Shown piece after piece: positions 37,091 to 46,975 of a stretch of DNA of 64,000 nt. Location: NCBI RefSeq assembly GCF_947492965.1, contig NZ_CANLOZ010000014.1, positions 1-64,000 of the forward strand, read 5' to 3'. Made by a program: the position numbers and the translations under genes. Every line of letters begins with the position of its first letter. Position 1 is the stretch's first letter. The notes under the pieces are model-generated. The model was not told the DNA's origin and did not search any database. It worked only from the letters and a program-made list of their open reading frames with translations. This stretch comes from an uncultured Aquimarina sp. Lineage in GTDB: Bacteria; Bacteroidota; Bacteroidia; Flavobacteriales; Flavobacteriaceae.

Positions 37091-40000
37091 TTATTTGCTA
37101 ATGAATTCTTTTTTAGTTTTCATTTCAACTGGCTTAATACTATTTTTTTCTAAATACTTATTGAATTTAGCCAATTGTTTGCTTTCTATTTTTTGATAGG
37201 TTGCTTTAGCATCATTTAATTTTTTTTCTAATACACCTTTATTCTCAATTTGAGATGAAGAAGGCTTTTCATACAAATTTGCAACTTCACTATATAATAG
37301 TGCGAGCTTTTCTCTTAATTGAGGTTCAGCTTCAGCAACGTAATTATCACCAGTTGTTACTACCAGAGATTCTTTAAGAGTAGTTAACTCTTTGATTAAA
37401 GCATCGGAAACTTTAGTTGATTTAGGATCATCTTTTTTAACCTTTTCAGCTTTGTTGATTGTCTGATTAATCTGATATACTAAGTATGCAAGTTCTTCCA
37501 TATCATTGTAAAGTTCCTTTGTAGTTTTAGCCTGAGCAGCACGATCGGTATCACTTACTTCAGAATTTGGATCATTTTTAACTGTTATAGAACTTTCATA
37601 GGAGTTTTTACCTTTTTTAAGTACTATCTTGTAAGTTCCTGCAGAAGCTCTTGGGGCAGTAAATCCCCCAGCAGTATAAGATTTACCCGCTGCTACCTTC
37701 GGAGCTTTAGTTCTGTAGTTCCAATTTACAATGTTAATTCCTTTAGATTTACCAGGCACAAGGGAAACGATTTCATTCCCTTGATTATCCTGGATAGACA
37801 AGGTCATTTTTCCAAACGTGTGTCTTTTCTTTAAATAATATATAATCTGTCCAGCTGAAGATGGATTGCTTCCCACAAATTGTAGTTCTGTACTTCCACC
37901 ACCAAAACCACCTTCTTCTTTTATAATACCTGGTTTTGTAGTAAAGAAATGTACATCTTTTTTAAGAACCTCCTGATTAATCTGCCTTAATGGTGAGATG
38001 TCATCAATAATAATAACACCTCTTCCATGAGTCCCTAATACTAGATCATTTGTTTTTTTCTGTAAATCTATAAAATGAACTGCAGTTGCAGGCATATTAT
38101 TAGTAAATCGAGACCAATTCTTTCCCCCATCTATTGTTATAAATAATCCAAATTCGGTACCTAAATAAAGAAGATCTTCATTTTCATAGTCTTCTTGTAT
38201 ATTTCTTGCAAAGCCTATAATGTCATCAGTAACTAATGATTTCCAAGTCTTGCCAAAATCTGATGTTTTGTAAACATAAGGTTTCATATCGTTTTGAGCG
38301 TGACCATCAAAAACAGCATAAGCAGTTCCTTTAGCATGACTACTAGCTTCTATATGGTATACCCAAGTATTCTTTGGTACTCCTTGCAGGTTAGGAGTTG
38401 TATTGGTCCAAGTCTTTCCGCCATCTTGTGTAACTTGCACATTACCATCATCGGTTCCTACCCAGATAATTTTTTCATCCAACGGAGATTCTGCGATGGT
38501 AAATATTGTCGTATGAGTTTCTGCACCAGATTTATCGGTAGAAATACCACCTGATTCTTTATCTTGTTTAGTCGGGTCGTTAGTAGTAAGATCAGGAGAA
38601 ATGATTTTCCAATTATCTCCCATATCCTCACTTATATGTAAAAATTGACTACCTATGTATAATCTATCCGGTTGGTGATCACTAATCGCGATAGGAGCAT
38701 TCCAATTAAATCGCAAGTCAGCTTTTCCTTTCACTTCTAGTGGTTTTACATTTTTAGTGCTGTTTTTATCGATATCATATCTCCAAACGTTCTGAGCGCC
38801 TTGCATTTCTGAATAGATGATTTTTTTAGTTGGATGTCTTAAAACTCTAAAACCGTCTCCAACTCCAACACGTTTCCAATCACGAGCTTCTATACCACCA
38901 GGAGAAGATGAAGGCCCATACCAGGAACCATTATCTTGTAATCCTCCATAAATATTATAGGGTTCTTCATTATCAACACTGATTTGATAAAATTGTGATA
39001 GCGGTAAGTTGTCTACTATATCTAAAGTAGCGCCACCATCCCAACTTCTATAAACACCCCCATCAGTTCCTACATACATTCGATCTGAATTGTTGATATC
39101 AAAAGTAATATCATGAATATCAGAATGCATATTACCAAGATTTTTAAAGGTTTTTCCTCCATCTCTGGATATAGAACCTGATAATCCACCTTTAACTACA
39201 ATATCTGGATTCTTCGGGTCAACCACAATTCTAGCGAAGTAAAAAGGTCTTACTACTAGTCCAAAATCTCCATTAAGCAGCTTCCAACTAGCTCCAGCAT
39301 CATCAGAACGATATAAACCCTTATCTTCTTTACTTTCTACTACAGCGTATACAATTTTTGGATTAGACGGAGCTACTGCAATAGCAAATCTTCCTAAATC
39401 TCCTTTAGGGAAACCATTATGGATTTTATTCCAAGTTTTCCCTGCGTCAGTAGATTTATAAAGAGCACTATTAGGCCCACCAGAATTAAAATTCCAGGCA
39501 GTTCTTCTAAATTCCCACATAGATGCATATAATGTATTTGGATCTTTTGGATCCATAATTACTTCATTGGCACCAGTTCTTTCATTAACATAAAGGATTT
39601 TATTCCATGTTTTTCCTCCATCGGTTGTTTTATAAACACCTCGGTCTTCACTATCTCCCCATAACGCACCAATAACACCCACATATATTTCATTAGAGTT
39701 TTTTGGATTGATTTGAATACTACTAATTCTTTCAGAATTTTCAAGTCCCATTTTTTTCCAATTGGCACCTCCATCAGTTGTTTTGTAGATACCGTCTCCA
39801 ATTGAAACACTGTTTCTCGTCCATATTTCTCCTGTTCCTACCCAAACGGTATTATCAGGATCATTGGGATCTATCGATACAACACCTATAGATTGTGCAT
39901 AATCATCGAACATAGGTGCAAAACTGGCACCTCCATTAGATGATTTCCAAACTCCACCACCAGCAGTACCCGCATAGATGATTCTATCATTGGTAGGGTG

Positions 40001-40159
40001 GTTTTCTAAATCAATGATTCTACCACTCATAAGCGCAGGACCAATATGGCGCGCTTCTAACTTACCAAAAAGTTCTTTGCCTTTTAGAACTATATCTTGA
40101 GCTTGAATTCCAAAAGAAAATAGAATACTAAGCCCAGTAATTATAAATTTTTTATTCAT
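37091..40159 (-). CDS. Secreted beta-propeller (sortilin/VPS10, Asp-box) protein
   Basis: A 1022-residue secreted protein with signal peptide (to about FGIQAQ). Many Asp-box/BNR motifs of the form TTDGGxxW (KTTDGGANWKKM, KTTDGGKTWNKI, TQDGGKTWTNT) build one or two beta-propellers over about 30-740, as in VPS10/sortilin proteins and some glycosidases. The C-terminus has an Ig-like domain (about 750-870) and a helical region. No catalytic residue pair can be assigned, so glycoside hydrolase activity is not supported. Likely an envelope or surface protein, monocistronic. Confidence 0.85.
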   Translation of the reverse strand: MNKKFIITGLSILFSFGIQAQDIVLKGKELFGKLEARHIGPALMSGRIIDLENHPTNDRIIYAGTAGGGVWKSSNGGASFAPMFDDYAQSIGVVSIDPNDPDNTVWVGTGEIWTRNSVSIGDGIYKTTDGGANWKKMGLENSERISSIQINPKNSNEIYVGVIGALWGDSEDRGVYKTTDGGKTWNKILYVNERTGANEVIMDPKDPNTLYASMWEFRRTAWNFNSGGPNSALYKSTDAGKTWNKIHNGFPKGDLGRFAIAVAPSNPKIVYAVVESKEDKGLYRSDDAGASWKLLNGDFGLVVRPFYFARIVVDPKNPDIVVKGGLSGSISRDGGKTFKNLGNMHSDIHDITFDINNSDRMYVGTDGGVYRSWDGGATLDIVDNLPLSQFYQISVDNEEPYNIYGGLQDNGSWYGPSSSPGGIEARDWKRVGVGDGFRVLRHPTKKIIYSEMQGAQNVWRYDIDKNSTKNVKPLEVKGKADLRFNWNAPIAISDHQPDRLYIGSQFLHISEDMGDNWKIISPDLTTNDPTKQDKESGGISTDKSGAETHTTIFTIAESPLDEKIIWVGTDDGNVQVTQDGGKTWTNTTPNLQGVPKNTWVYHIEASSHAKGTAYAVFDGHAQNDMKPYVYKTSDFGKTWKSLVTDDIIGFARNIQEDYENEDLLYLGTEFGLFITIDGGKNWSRFTNNMPATAVHFIDLQKKTNDLVLGTHGRGVIIIDDISPLRQINQEVLKKDVHFFTTKPGIIKEEGGFGGGSTELQFVGSNPSSAGQIIYYLKKRHTFGKMTLSIQDNQGNEIVSLVPGKSKGINIVNWNYRTKAPKVAAGKSYTAGGFTAPRASAGTYKIVLKKGKNSYESSITVKNDPNSEVSDTDRAAQAKTTKELYNDMEELAYLVYQINQTINKAEKVKKDDPKSTKVSDALIKELTTLKESLVVTTGDNYVAEAEPQLREKLALLYSEVANLYEKPSSSQIENKGVLEKKLNDAKATYQKIESKQLAKFNKYLEKNSIKPVEMKTKKEFISK

Positions 40160-40188
40160 AATTTTCTTGATTGATTTGTGTTTAAATG

Positions 40189-40215
40189 AAAAAAATCCCC
40201 AAACAAATGGGGATT
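40189..40215 (-). terminator. Terminator after the LolA-like gene
   Basis: AATCCCC (40194-40200) pairs with GGGGATT (40209-40215); on the minus strand the stem is followed by a run of T. It lies 18 nt past the stop codon of the gene ending at 40234 and just upstream of the next minus-strand gene. Confidence 0.8.
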
Positions 40216-40233
40216 GTATTCTTTTTGTATGAA

Positions 40234-40971
40234 TTACTTTTTCTCAGGAAAAGCAAATTTAGCAGTATCAATTTCAGGATTTAACTTGATCTCCTTGAAA
40301 CTCATTGTAGTAAAGTCACTTCCAACAGTGAACGGAAAGTACATTCCGTTTACTTCCTGGTAGTCACTAATAGATGTTTTAACTGTTTGACCTTTCATAG
40401 GACCCGCATTAACCTGTGTTTCCATGATAATAGGAACAAAATTTTCAGTATCAAAATAATAGTGAACAATATTTGGAGTAGATTGTCCATCTACAACGAT
40501 TGGATCTTTAGTCATCTTGATTTTAAAAGTTTCTGTACCATCAATAGTCTCTTTTCCAACTAATTCAACGGTATATCCTTTTTCTTTATAGTTTACAAAT
40601 GGATCGGGAAAATCTTTTGTTTGTTTTTTCATATTCTCCGTTGCTTCATTATCACTTTTTTCAGCTTCCATCGTCATTTGATTTCTTTGCCACGAAGTAG
40701 TTCCGTCAAAAGCAGACCATATCATACGATTACCTTGTAATTCAATGGTTACCAATTGTTTTCCATCTTTTGTAGAAACTTGCTCAAATGGGATTTCCAT
40801 ACCTTGCATTTTCATAACGCCAACCATTTCCACTCCTTCTAATTTTTCCCAATTTTCTTTTCCACCCGTATTTTCAAGATAATTTGAAACAATTTCCTCA
40901 GCAGTTTGCGCATTTGCTGGAGCAATAATTGCAATAATTAAAGCTACGATTAGTGATTTTAAAGTATTCAT
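40234..40971 (-). CDS. Periplasmic LolA-like / outer-membrane lipoprotein-sorting family protein
   Basis: A 245-residue periplasmic protein with a signal peptide (to about PANAQ). The N-terminal helix (TAEEIVSNYLENTGGKENWEKL) and following antiparallel strands (MKMQGMEIPFEQVST; NIVHYYFDTENFVPIIMETQ; YQEVNGMYFPFTVGSDF) match the curved half-barrel fold of LolA/LppX-type proteins, which bind lipids or acyl chains. Whether it sorts lipoproteins is not established. A terminator separates it from the downstream propeller gene. Confidence 0.75.
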   Translation of the reverse strand: MNTLKSLIVALIIAIIAPANAQTAEEIVSNYLENTGGKENWEKLEGVEMVGVMKMQGMEIPFEQVSTKDGKQLVTIELQGNRMIWSAFDGTTSWQRNQMTMEAEKSDNEATENMKKQTKDFPDPFVNYKEKGYTVELVGKETIDGTETFKIKMTKDPIVVDGQSTPNIVHYYFDTENFVPIIMETQVNAGPMKGQTVKTSISDYQEVNGMYFPFTVGSDFTTMSFKEIKLNPEIDTAKFAFPEKK

Positions 40972-41017
40972 TGTTAAATTTTTATTATTGTTACTGTAAA
41001 GTTAGACATTCGAAACC

Positions 41018-41025
41018 TATTTTTG
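41018..41025 (+). promoter_or_regulatory. Promoter -7 element for the DUF72 gene
   Basis: TATTTTTG fits TAnnTTTG and would start transcription about 30 nt before the ATG at 41062. A TTG at 40988-40990 is farther upstream than the usual -33 spacing. Confidence 0.4.
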
Positions 41026-41061
41026 TTACACTTATTTACAAGATATTTTAAAAAAATAATT

Positions 41062-41952
41062 ATGAAGTTTGGTAAAGTAGAGCATCCTGAGCAAATCAAT
41101 TTTATGTTACCCAAAGATCACAAGGATACCAAAACAGTTTTGGAAAAAGGAATATCCAAAGAAATTTCTATTTATGTGGGATGTGCCAAATGGAATAAAC
41201 AAGATTTAAAAGGCTTCTACCCGAGAGGAACCAAAGATGAATTACAGTATTATTCTAGACAATTTAATTCCATTGAGTTGAATGCTACTTTCTATAGAAT
41301 TTTTCCTGAAGATCAGTTTAAAAAATGGTATGATAAAACACCGGAGAATTTTAAATTCTTTCCTAAATTAGTTCAAAATATATCTCATCTTAAAAGGCTA
41401 AACGATGATGTACAACCTTATGTAGATCAATATTTGGCGAGTGCAATTCATTTAAAAGAAAAGTTAGGAACTATTTTTCTACAAATGCATAGTAATTTTG
41501 CACCTAAATATTTCGATAGAGTAGTGAGTTTTGTAGAGCGATGGCCGAAAGAATTACGTTTGGCTATCGAATTTAGGCATACCGATTGGTTTAATGATGA
41601 TTCGGTAGTAAATGAATTATATCAACTTTTAGAAGATAATAACATAGCAAACATCATTACCGATTCTGCAGGTAGAAGAGATTTACTACATATGAGACTT
41701 ACAAATAAAGAGGCTTTCATTCGCTATGTAGGAGCTAATCATGAGACAGACTACGGAAGATTAGATGTTTGGGTAGAAAGACTAAAATCCTGGAAGGAAC
41801 AAGGTATAGAAGATATTCATTTTTTTGTGCATCAAAATGTGGAAAAAGAATCTCCATTACTCTCTAAGTACTTTATTGAACTTTTAAATAAAGAATTGGG
41901 AAGCCAACTGACCTTGCCGAATCACTCCTCTGAGGGAGCTACTTTATTCTAG
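41062..41952 (+). CDS. DUF72-family protein
   Basis: A cytoplasmic protein of about 296 residues with a TIM-barrel-like DUF72 domain (YecE type). Typical segments are IYVGCAKWNKQDLKGFYP, QFNSIELNATFYRI, FKFFPKLVQNISH, LRLAIEFRHTDWF and MRLTNKEAFIRYVG. The family is very widespread but its reaction is unknown. ATG 41062 is preferred over an upstream TTG because a promoter element overlaps that codon. Monocistronic. Confidence 0.85.
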   Translation: MKFGKVEHPEQINFMLPKDHKDTKTVLEKGISKEISIYVGCAKWNKQDLKGFYPRGTKDELQYYSRQFNSIELNATFYRIFPEDQFKKWYDKTPENFKFFPKLVQNISHLKRLNDDVQPYVDQYLASAIHLKEKLGTIFLQMHSNFAPKYFDRVVSFVERWPKELRLAIEFRHTDWFNDDSVVNELYQLLEDNNIANIITDSAGRRDLLHMRLTNKEAFIRYVGANHETDYGRLDVWVERLKSWKEQGIEDIHFFVHQNVEKESPLLSKYFIELLNKELGSQLTLPNHSSEGATLF

Positions 41953-42155
41953 TTCTTATTAAAATTACGGTTTTCACTTTCTTGTGTTGATAAAAAGTTG
42001 TAGAAAATAGTGTTAAAGTTTTAAGAATTTTTGCACTTAATCTTGTTTTTGTGTATTTTGCCGATGTTTTTAAGGATTGTTGTTAAGATTTTCCGACAAA
42101 ATACTAAGGTAATGCTTTAATTTGAACTTGTATTAACGAACCAAAATCTCCCCCT

Positions 42156-42551
42156 ATGACTAAACTATTACGCTTCACTTTATTATTTGTTTTTGTATTT
42201 ACAACTAATCATATCTTTTCTCAAGAAGATCTTTTAAAAGAAAGAAATAGTACTTTTACAACTCATTCGACTGATTTAAATGAATTCGTTTTAGTGCCAT
42301 TTACTAATTTTTCACAGAAAGAAGTTTTTTCCTACAAAGAGTGTGGTGGAGTACACAGTCATGGACACCATGAACATCATGAAGGTGATTTACATTTAAA
42401 TAGTTTCACATTAATAGATATTATTTCTTCAGATGAAGGAGCGGACTTTAACTGTTCTGGTGGTTTCTGTATGGACGAGTCACATTTCCATAAAAGAGGA
42501 CTTACGCTTAAGAAACAATTATTCGATTACTTTATGAGTATTTCTTGTTAG
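42156..42551 (+). CDS. Small secreted His-rich protein
   Basis: A 131-residue protein with a signal peptide (MTKLLRFTLLFVFVFTTNHIFSQ). The mature part has a histidine cluster (GGVHSHGHHEHHEGDLHL, about 65-82), five cysteines (ECGG; NCSGGFC; final SC) and a late HFHK. These are plausible metal-binding groups for Zn2+, Cu+ or Ni2+, or for disulfide stabilisation. I do not recognise the family. It lacks adjacent metal transport genes. Codon use fits the neighbours, and the start has the leader expected of a real gene. Confidence 0.65.
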   Translation: MTKLLRFTLLFVFVFTTNHIFSQEDLLKERNSTFTTHSTDLNEFVLVPFTNFSQKEVFSYKECGGVHSHGHHEHHEGDLHLNSFTLIDIISSDEGADFNCSGGFCMDESHFHKRGLTLKKQLFDYFMSISC

Positions 42552-42589
42552 TATACTTTTCTTACTAAAAGGTATTTTCTCAATTTTAT

Positions 42590-42618
42590 TGGGCAATGAA
42601 TATATTCATCTATTTTTG
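42590..42618 (+). promoter_or_regulatory. Promoter of the DEAD-box helicase gene
   Basis: TTG at 42590-42592 and TATTTTTG at 42611-42618, separated by 18 bp, fit the -33/-7 consensus. The start would be near 42625, leaving a leader of about 9 nt. Confidence 0.6.
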
Positions 42619-42633
42619 TAGTCAAAAAGTAGC

Positions 42634-43743
42634 ATGAAGTTTTCCGAGTTAGGTGTTCCTAAAAATTTGAATAAAGGTCTAAAAGAGATGGGAATTATTA
42701 TTCCCACTAAAATTCAGGAACAAGCGATACCTGTATTGATTAACGAAGATGTTGATTTTATCGGTAAGGCTCAAACAGGAACTGGAAAAACAGCGGCCTT
42801 TGGTATCCCATTATTGGCAGCAATTAATCCTAACAAAAAAGAAGTTCAAGCTCTTATTCTAGCTCCTACCAGAGAATTAGGCCAGCAAATAGCTAAGCAG
42901 TTATTTAAATTCACTAAGTATACAGAAAAAATCTATACCGAATCTGTGTATGGGGGAGAACGTATAGAAATACAGATATCCAGATTAAAAAGACCCACTC
43001 ATATTATTGTAGCTACTCCTGGTAGATTAATAGATCTTATGGAGCGTAAAGCGGTTGATATTTCTAAAATTAAGACAGTCATTTTAGACGAGGCAGACGA
43101 AATGCTTAGTATGGGCTTTAAAAAAGATCTTACAACAATTCTAAGTAAAACCAAAGGACGAAGAAATGTTTGGCTTTTTTCTGCAACTATGCCCGCCGCA
43201 CTTAACGAAATTATCAATTCGTATGTAAGCAGAGATGCTATTAGAGTTTCGGTGGATAAACAGGATGCAGTAAATAAAGGTATCGATCATCACTTTGTTG
43301 TAGGAGAAGAAATAAATAAACTGGACACTTTAACGTATTTTTTGAAGTCTCATAAAAAACAACGAGGTATTATTTTTACCAAAACAAAAGCCGCAGCACG
43401 TAAGCTATCAAAACAATTAATCGCAAAGAACTATGAAGTTGGTTTGTTAGAAGGTGACATGACACAAAAAGAGCGAGATAAGGTAATGAGAGCTTTTAAA
43501 AAAGGTACTATAGAATTATTAGTATCTACTGATGTGGCTGCAAGAGGAATTGATGTGGCAAATCTAGCTTTTGTAGTGCATTATCAATTGCCAGATCAAA
43601 TAGAGTATTATACACACCGAAGTGGAAGAACTGCCAGAGCTGGTAAAACTGGCTTATCATTAGCATTAATAGTAAAACAAGAAATCAAAGCTATAAGGGA
43701 ACTTGAGAAAAAACTAGGGATTAGATTTACTCAAATTCGTTAA
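42634..43743 (+). CDS. DEAD-box RNA helicase
   Basis: A 369-residue ATP-dependent RNA helicase with all core motifs in order: Q-motif region (MGIIIPTKIQEQAIP), AQTGTGKT (I), PTRELGQQ (Ia), TPGR (Ib), DEAD (II, about 150), SAT (III), STDVAARGID (V) and HRSGRTARAG (VI). It ends just after the core, without the basic tail of RhlE or CsdA types, so RNA specificity must come from partners. Probably involved in rRNA maturation or mRNA turnover. Confidence 0.92.
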   Translation: MKFSELGVPKNLNKGLKEMGIIIPTKIQEQAIPVLINEDVDFIGKAQTGTGKTAAFGIPLLAAINPNKKEVQALILAPTRELGQQIAKQLFKFTKYTEKIYTESVYGGERIEIQISRLKRPTHIIVATPGRLIDLMERKAVDISKIKTVILDEADEMLSMGFKKDLTTILSKTKGRRNVWLFSATMPAALNEIINSYVSRDAIRVSVDKQDAVNKGIDHHFVVGEEINKLDTLTYFLKSHKKQRGIIFTKTKAAARKLSKQLIAKNYEVGLLEGDMTQKERDKVMRAFKKGTIELLVSTDVAARGIDVANLAFVVHYQLPDQIEYYTHRSGRTARAGKTGLSLALIVKQEIKAIRELEKKLGIRFTQIR

Positions 43744-43829
43744 ATTATCTTATAAAATACCTGAAAACAGGGGGCAATACTTACCCAAAAACGAGGTAAA
43801 TATTTCTTATTCTATGTATTACTTTTGAC

Positions 43830-43857
43830 TTGTATTGTAAATAATCGGTTAATTTTG
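43830..43857 (+). promoter_or_regulatory. Probable promoter of the tssH-tssB-tssC block
   Basis: TTG at 43830-43832 and TAATTTTG at 43850-43857 fit the -33/-7 consensus; a second possible -7 (TACTTTTG) lies at 43820-43827. Either would give a leader of about 100-140 nt before tssH. Confidence 0.5.
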
Positions 43858-43965
43858 AACAAAATATTAACTGGTATTACGTAAATACGGTAATTTAGAG
43901 CCAGCAATGAGATAATTTTTTGCTAATTATTAGGTTATTTATTTACTTTACGAAAAACCAACTTC

Positions 43966-46443
43966 ATGCAAATATTAGACTACAAATTGTCATCAAAAGT
44001 TGATAACGCAATTCACATAGCGCAATCGATCGCTAAAGAATATCATAATGATGAATATAATGCTGCTCATTTATTAAAAGCACTTTTACATAAAGATGTA
44101 GGTTTAAAAGATTTTTTTAATCAAATCGATGGTGATATTTATTATTATGAAGAATGGTCAGAGGTCAGGATAGAAGCACTTCCAAGAGTAGTAAATGTGC
44201 CCGATACAATACAGGGCGATAAATCGATAGAAGCAGTTTTTAATGAAGCGGATACATTAAAGCTTAAGTTAGGAACTGATGAGATAACTCCACATGCAGT
44301 TTTGATCGCTTTATGTACTCCAGGAGTAGGGTTCTCATATGAGCAATTAAAAACGTTACCATTGAAAGCAGATGAAGTATTGATCGCTGCAAGTCAAGGT
44401 AAATCTACTTCAGGAAATAAGGTTGTTAAAAATGGATTAGAAAGTTCTGGTGGGAAAAAAGTTGACGCTGGAATATTAGATGAATATTGTATTGATAAAA
44501 CTTTTGCTGCTAAAAATAAACAATTAGACGATGTGTTTGGTCGAGATGCAGAAGTGAAAATGATTACTGAAATCCTTGGAAGACATTCAAAACCTAATGT
44601 ATTAATTACGGGGGAACCAGGAGTTGGTAAGACCGTTCTTTTAGATGGTTTTTCGGAAGCTGTTATTAATGGTAATGTTCCAGAAGGATTAAAAGAGGCT
44701 CAGATATACGAATTGGATTTTATAAATCTAGTTTCTGGTGCTAGTTATAAAAGTGAAGTAGAAGATCGATTTAAAAAGATTTTAGCAGCACTGAAGGAGT
44801 TTGATAAGCCAGTTTTGTTAATTGATGAACTCAATAATTTAACAGATAAAAATAGCGGTAATCAAGGTTTAGTAAATATCTTAAAGTCTGAATTGGCTAA
44901 AGGAGAAGTTACCTTTATTGCTACAGCAACGAATGATGCTTTTAGAAAGCATATAGAAACGGATGAAGGGCTCGCCAGAAGATTTGAAATTGTGGCGTTA
45001 GATGAACCTTCAGAGCAAGATGCATTAACTATGATTTCTAATACTATTGATAAATATAAAAAGCATCATGGATTAGATATTATTGACGAGACTATTGCAG
45101 AAGCTATTAGACTTTCTAAAAGATTTAATAAAGATAGAAGTTTACCTGATGCTGCAATAGATCTTATTGATAGGACTATGTCTGCCTCAAGATATATGAT
45201 AGAGACTACAGCAAATAATGTAGAATCTTTATTAAAGGAAGTTAAGGAGATAGGAGAGAACAAGACAGAAGAATCCGATAAGGTAAATTCTATAAGTTGG
45301 ATGTATAATAATCTCAAAAGTAAGTTCAGTTACCTTTTGTTTACCGAATTAGGAGAGGAAGAGATGATACTAGGCGAAGAAACTTTTGAGAATTATAAGG
45401 CGAAAGTAGTTTCTATTTTGGATCGCTTTTTTAATAAAGCTTCCGAAGAAAAAACCTTTATAGATAAGAATGATGTTTCTGCTACTATTGCTAATAAAAC
45501 AGGTATTCCAGTAGGGAAACTTCAGGCAGATGAAAAGGAACGTTTATTGAATATGGAAGATCACCTGAAGAAAAGGGTGATTGGACAAGATCATGCTATT
45601 AAAACAATTTCTGAAGCGGTACTGGAGTCAAGATCAGGTTTAAGCAAACCAGGACTTCCTATAGGCTCTTTCTTTTTTACAGGGCCAACAGGTACAGGTA
45701 AGACGGAATTAGCCAAATCCCTAGCGGAGTTCTTATTTCAGACAGAGGATGCTATTATTAGATTCGATATGTCAGAATTTAAAGAAGAACATTCTGCAGC
45801 ACTGTTATATGGAGCACCTCCAGGATATGTTGGATACGAAGAAGGAGGTTTATTAGTAAATAAGATCAGACAAAAACCATATTCGATAGTATTGTTTGAT
45901 GAGATAGAAAAAGCACATCCTTCTGTATTTGATATTTTTCTTCAGATTTTGGATGAAGGTAAGTTAAATGACAGGCTAGGTAAAACTGGAGATTTTTCTA
46001 ATGCTGTGATCCTTTTTACTTCTAATATAGGAAGTGAACATGTGGTTAAATCTTTCACGGATGGAGAAATTCCTGCGTCTTCTGATTTATTAGAAATAAT
46101 GTCGAGACATTTTAGACCTGAATTTTTAGGAAGGTTAACCGAAATAGTTCCTTTTGCACCTATTACTAAGGAGAATGTAGTGAAGATCTTTAATATTCAA
46201 TTAAAGGATCTACACAAAGCATTGAATAAGCAAGAAGTTACTTTGGAGCTTACAGAGGCAGCTCAGGAATTTTTAGCATATAAGGGATTTACCCCCAAGT
46301 ATGGAGCAAGACCATTGCGTGGGGTGATTAGAAATGACTTAAGAGGCCCTTTGTCTAAAATGTTGATTACAGGGAAGATAGGTAAGGGAAGCAACGTTAA
46401 GTTAGATATAAAAGACGAAAAAATGCAGTGGACATACGAATAA
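43966..46443 (+). CDS. tssH: Type VI secretion AAA+ ATPase (ClpV-like)
   Basis: An 825-residue Hsp100 ATPase. N-terminal Clp repeat domain (about 1-150, YNAAHLLKALLHKD), first AAA+ module with GEPGVGKT (about 215-222) and LLIDELNN, a middle helical domain, second module with GPTGTGKTE (about 572) and [12 protein letters not shown]. The ClpP-docking VGF loop of ClpC is absent, so it is not a protease partner. Directly upstream of tssB and tssC, it would disassemble contracted sheaths for reuse. ClpB-type disaggregase is the alternative from sequence alone, but the gene order favours T6SS. Confidence 0.85.
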   Translation: MQILDYKLSSKVDNAIHIAQSIAKEYHNDEYNAAHLLKALLHKDVGLKDFFNQIDGDIYYYEEWSEVRIEALPRVVNVPDTIQGDKSIEAVFNEADTLKLKLGTDEITPHAVLIALCTPGVGFSYEQLKTLPLKADEVLIAASQGKSTSGNKVVKNGLESSGGKKVDAGILDEYCIDKTFAAKNKQLDDVFGRDAEVKMITEILGRHSKPNVLITGEPGVGKTVLLDGFSEAVINGNVPEGLKEAQIYELDFINLVSGASYKSEVEDRFKKILAALKEFDKPVLLIDELNNLTDKNSGNQGLVNILKSELAKGEVTFIATATNDAFRKHIETDEGLARRFEIVALDEPSEQDALTMISNTIDKYKKHHGLDIIDETIAEAIRLSKRFNKDRSLPDAAIDLIDRTMSASRYMIETTANNVESLLKEVKEIGENKTEESDKVNSISWMYNNLKSKFSYLLFTELGEEEMILGEETFENYKAKVVSILDRFFNKASEEKTFIDKNDVSATIANKTGIPVGKLQADEKERLLNMEDHLKKRVIGQDHAIKTISEAVLESRSGLSKPGLPIGSFFFTGPTGTGKTELAKSLAEFLFQTEDAIIRFDMSEFKEEHSAALLYGAPPGYVGYEEGGLLVNKIRQKPYSIVLFDEIEKAHPSVFDIFLQILDEGKLNDRLGKTGDFSNAVILFTSNIGSEHVVKSFTDGEIPASSDLLEIMSRHFRPEFLGRLTEIVPFAPITKENVVKIFNIQLKDLHKALNKQEVTLELTEAAQEFLAYKGFTPKYGARPLRGVIRNDLRGPLSKMLITGKIGKGSNVKLDIKDEKMQWTYE

Positions 46444-46504
46444 AAATCGTATCCTGCGATAAAATTAGTATATTTATAATTCACAATCATTATTCAGAGA
46501 AAGT

Positions 46505-46954
46505 ATGAGCAATAACACATATGGATTAGGAGGAACAGAGGTAAAAACAGATGCCAGTGAAGCGATATTGGAAATTGGACAGAATAAAACGCTTCTTGTT
46601 CAGAAATTAACTCAGGATCAGCCAATAAAACCACAGATAGTAAGTGGATTAACTTCTATAGATCACGTATTTGAAAATTATAAGCCCGAGGTAGAGGTAG
46701 AATTTGAAGATGCTGATGGTGTTGAAAGTAAAGAAATGCTGAAATTCAATAACTTAGGAGATTTCGGTAAAAAAGGAATAACCAATCAAAGTAAATTTCT
46801 TAATGACTTAGATACAGAAAAAGATCAGTATCTAAAGGTTGTAAAACAACTAAAATCAAATAAGATCTTAAAAACAGCATTGGCAGATCCAGATGCAAAA
46901 GCAGCTTTAATTAGATCGATACAATCATTATTAGCAGAGTTACAACAAGATTAA
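46505..46954 (+). CDS. tssB: Type VI secretion sheath small subunit TssB
   Basis: A 149-residue protein of the Bacteroidota TssB type, one of two proteins forming the contractile sheath. An acidic N-terminal beta-region (YKPEVEVEFEDADG; MLKFNNLGDFGKKGI) precedes a helical C-terminus (LAKxL-like segment LKTALADPDAKAALIRSIQ) expected to interlock with TssC. It lies 61 nt after tssH and 21 nt before tssC. Confidence 0.9.
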   Translation: MSNNTYGLGGTEVKTDASEAILEIGQNKTLLVQKLTQDQPIKPQIVSGLTSIDHVFENYKPEVEVEFEDADGVESKEMLKFNNLGDFGKKGITNQSKFLNDLDTEKDQYLKVVKQLKSNKILKTALADPDAKAALIRSIQSLLAELQQD

Positions 46955-46975
46955 AAAGGATAAACAAATCATTTT

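Noticed and set aside
37091-40159. Glycoside hydrolase
   Set aside because: Asp-box propeller repeats are present but no catalytic acids can be assigned.
43966-46443. Housekeeping ClpB
   Set aside because: The domain order alone would allow it, but the gene is directly followed by tssB and tssC.
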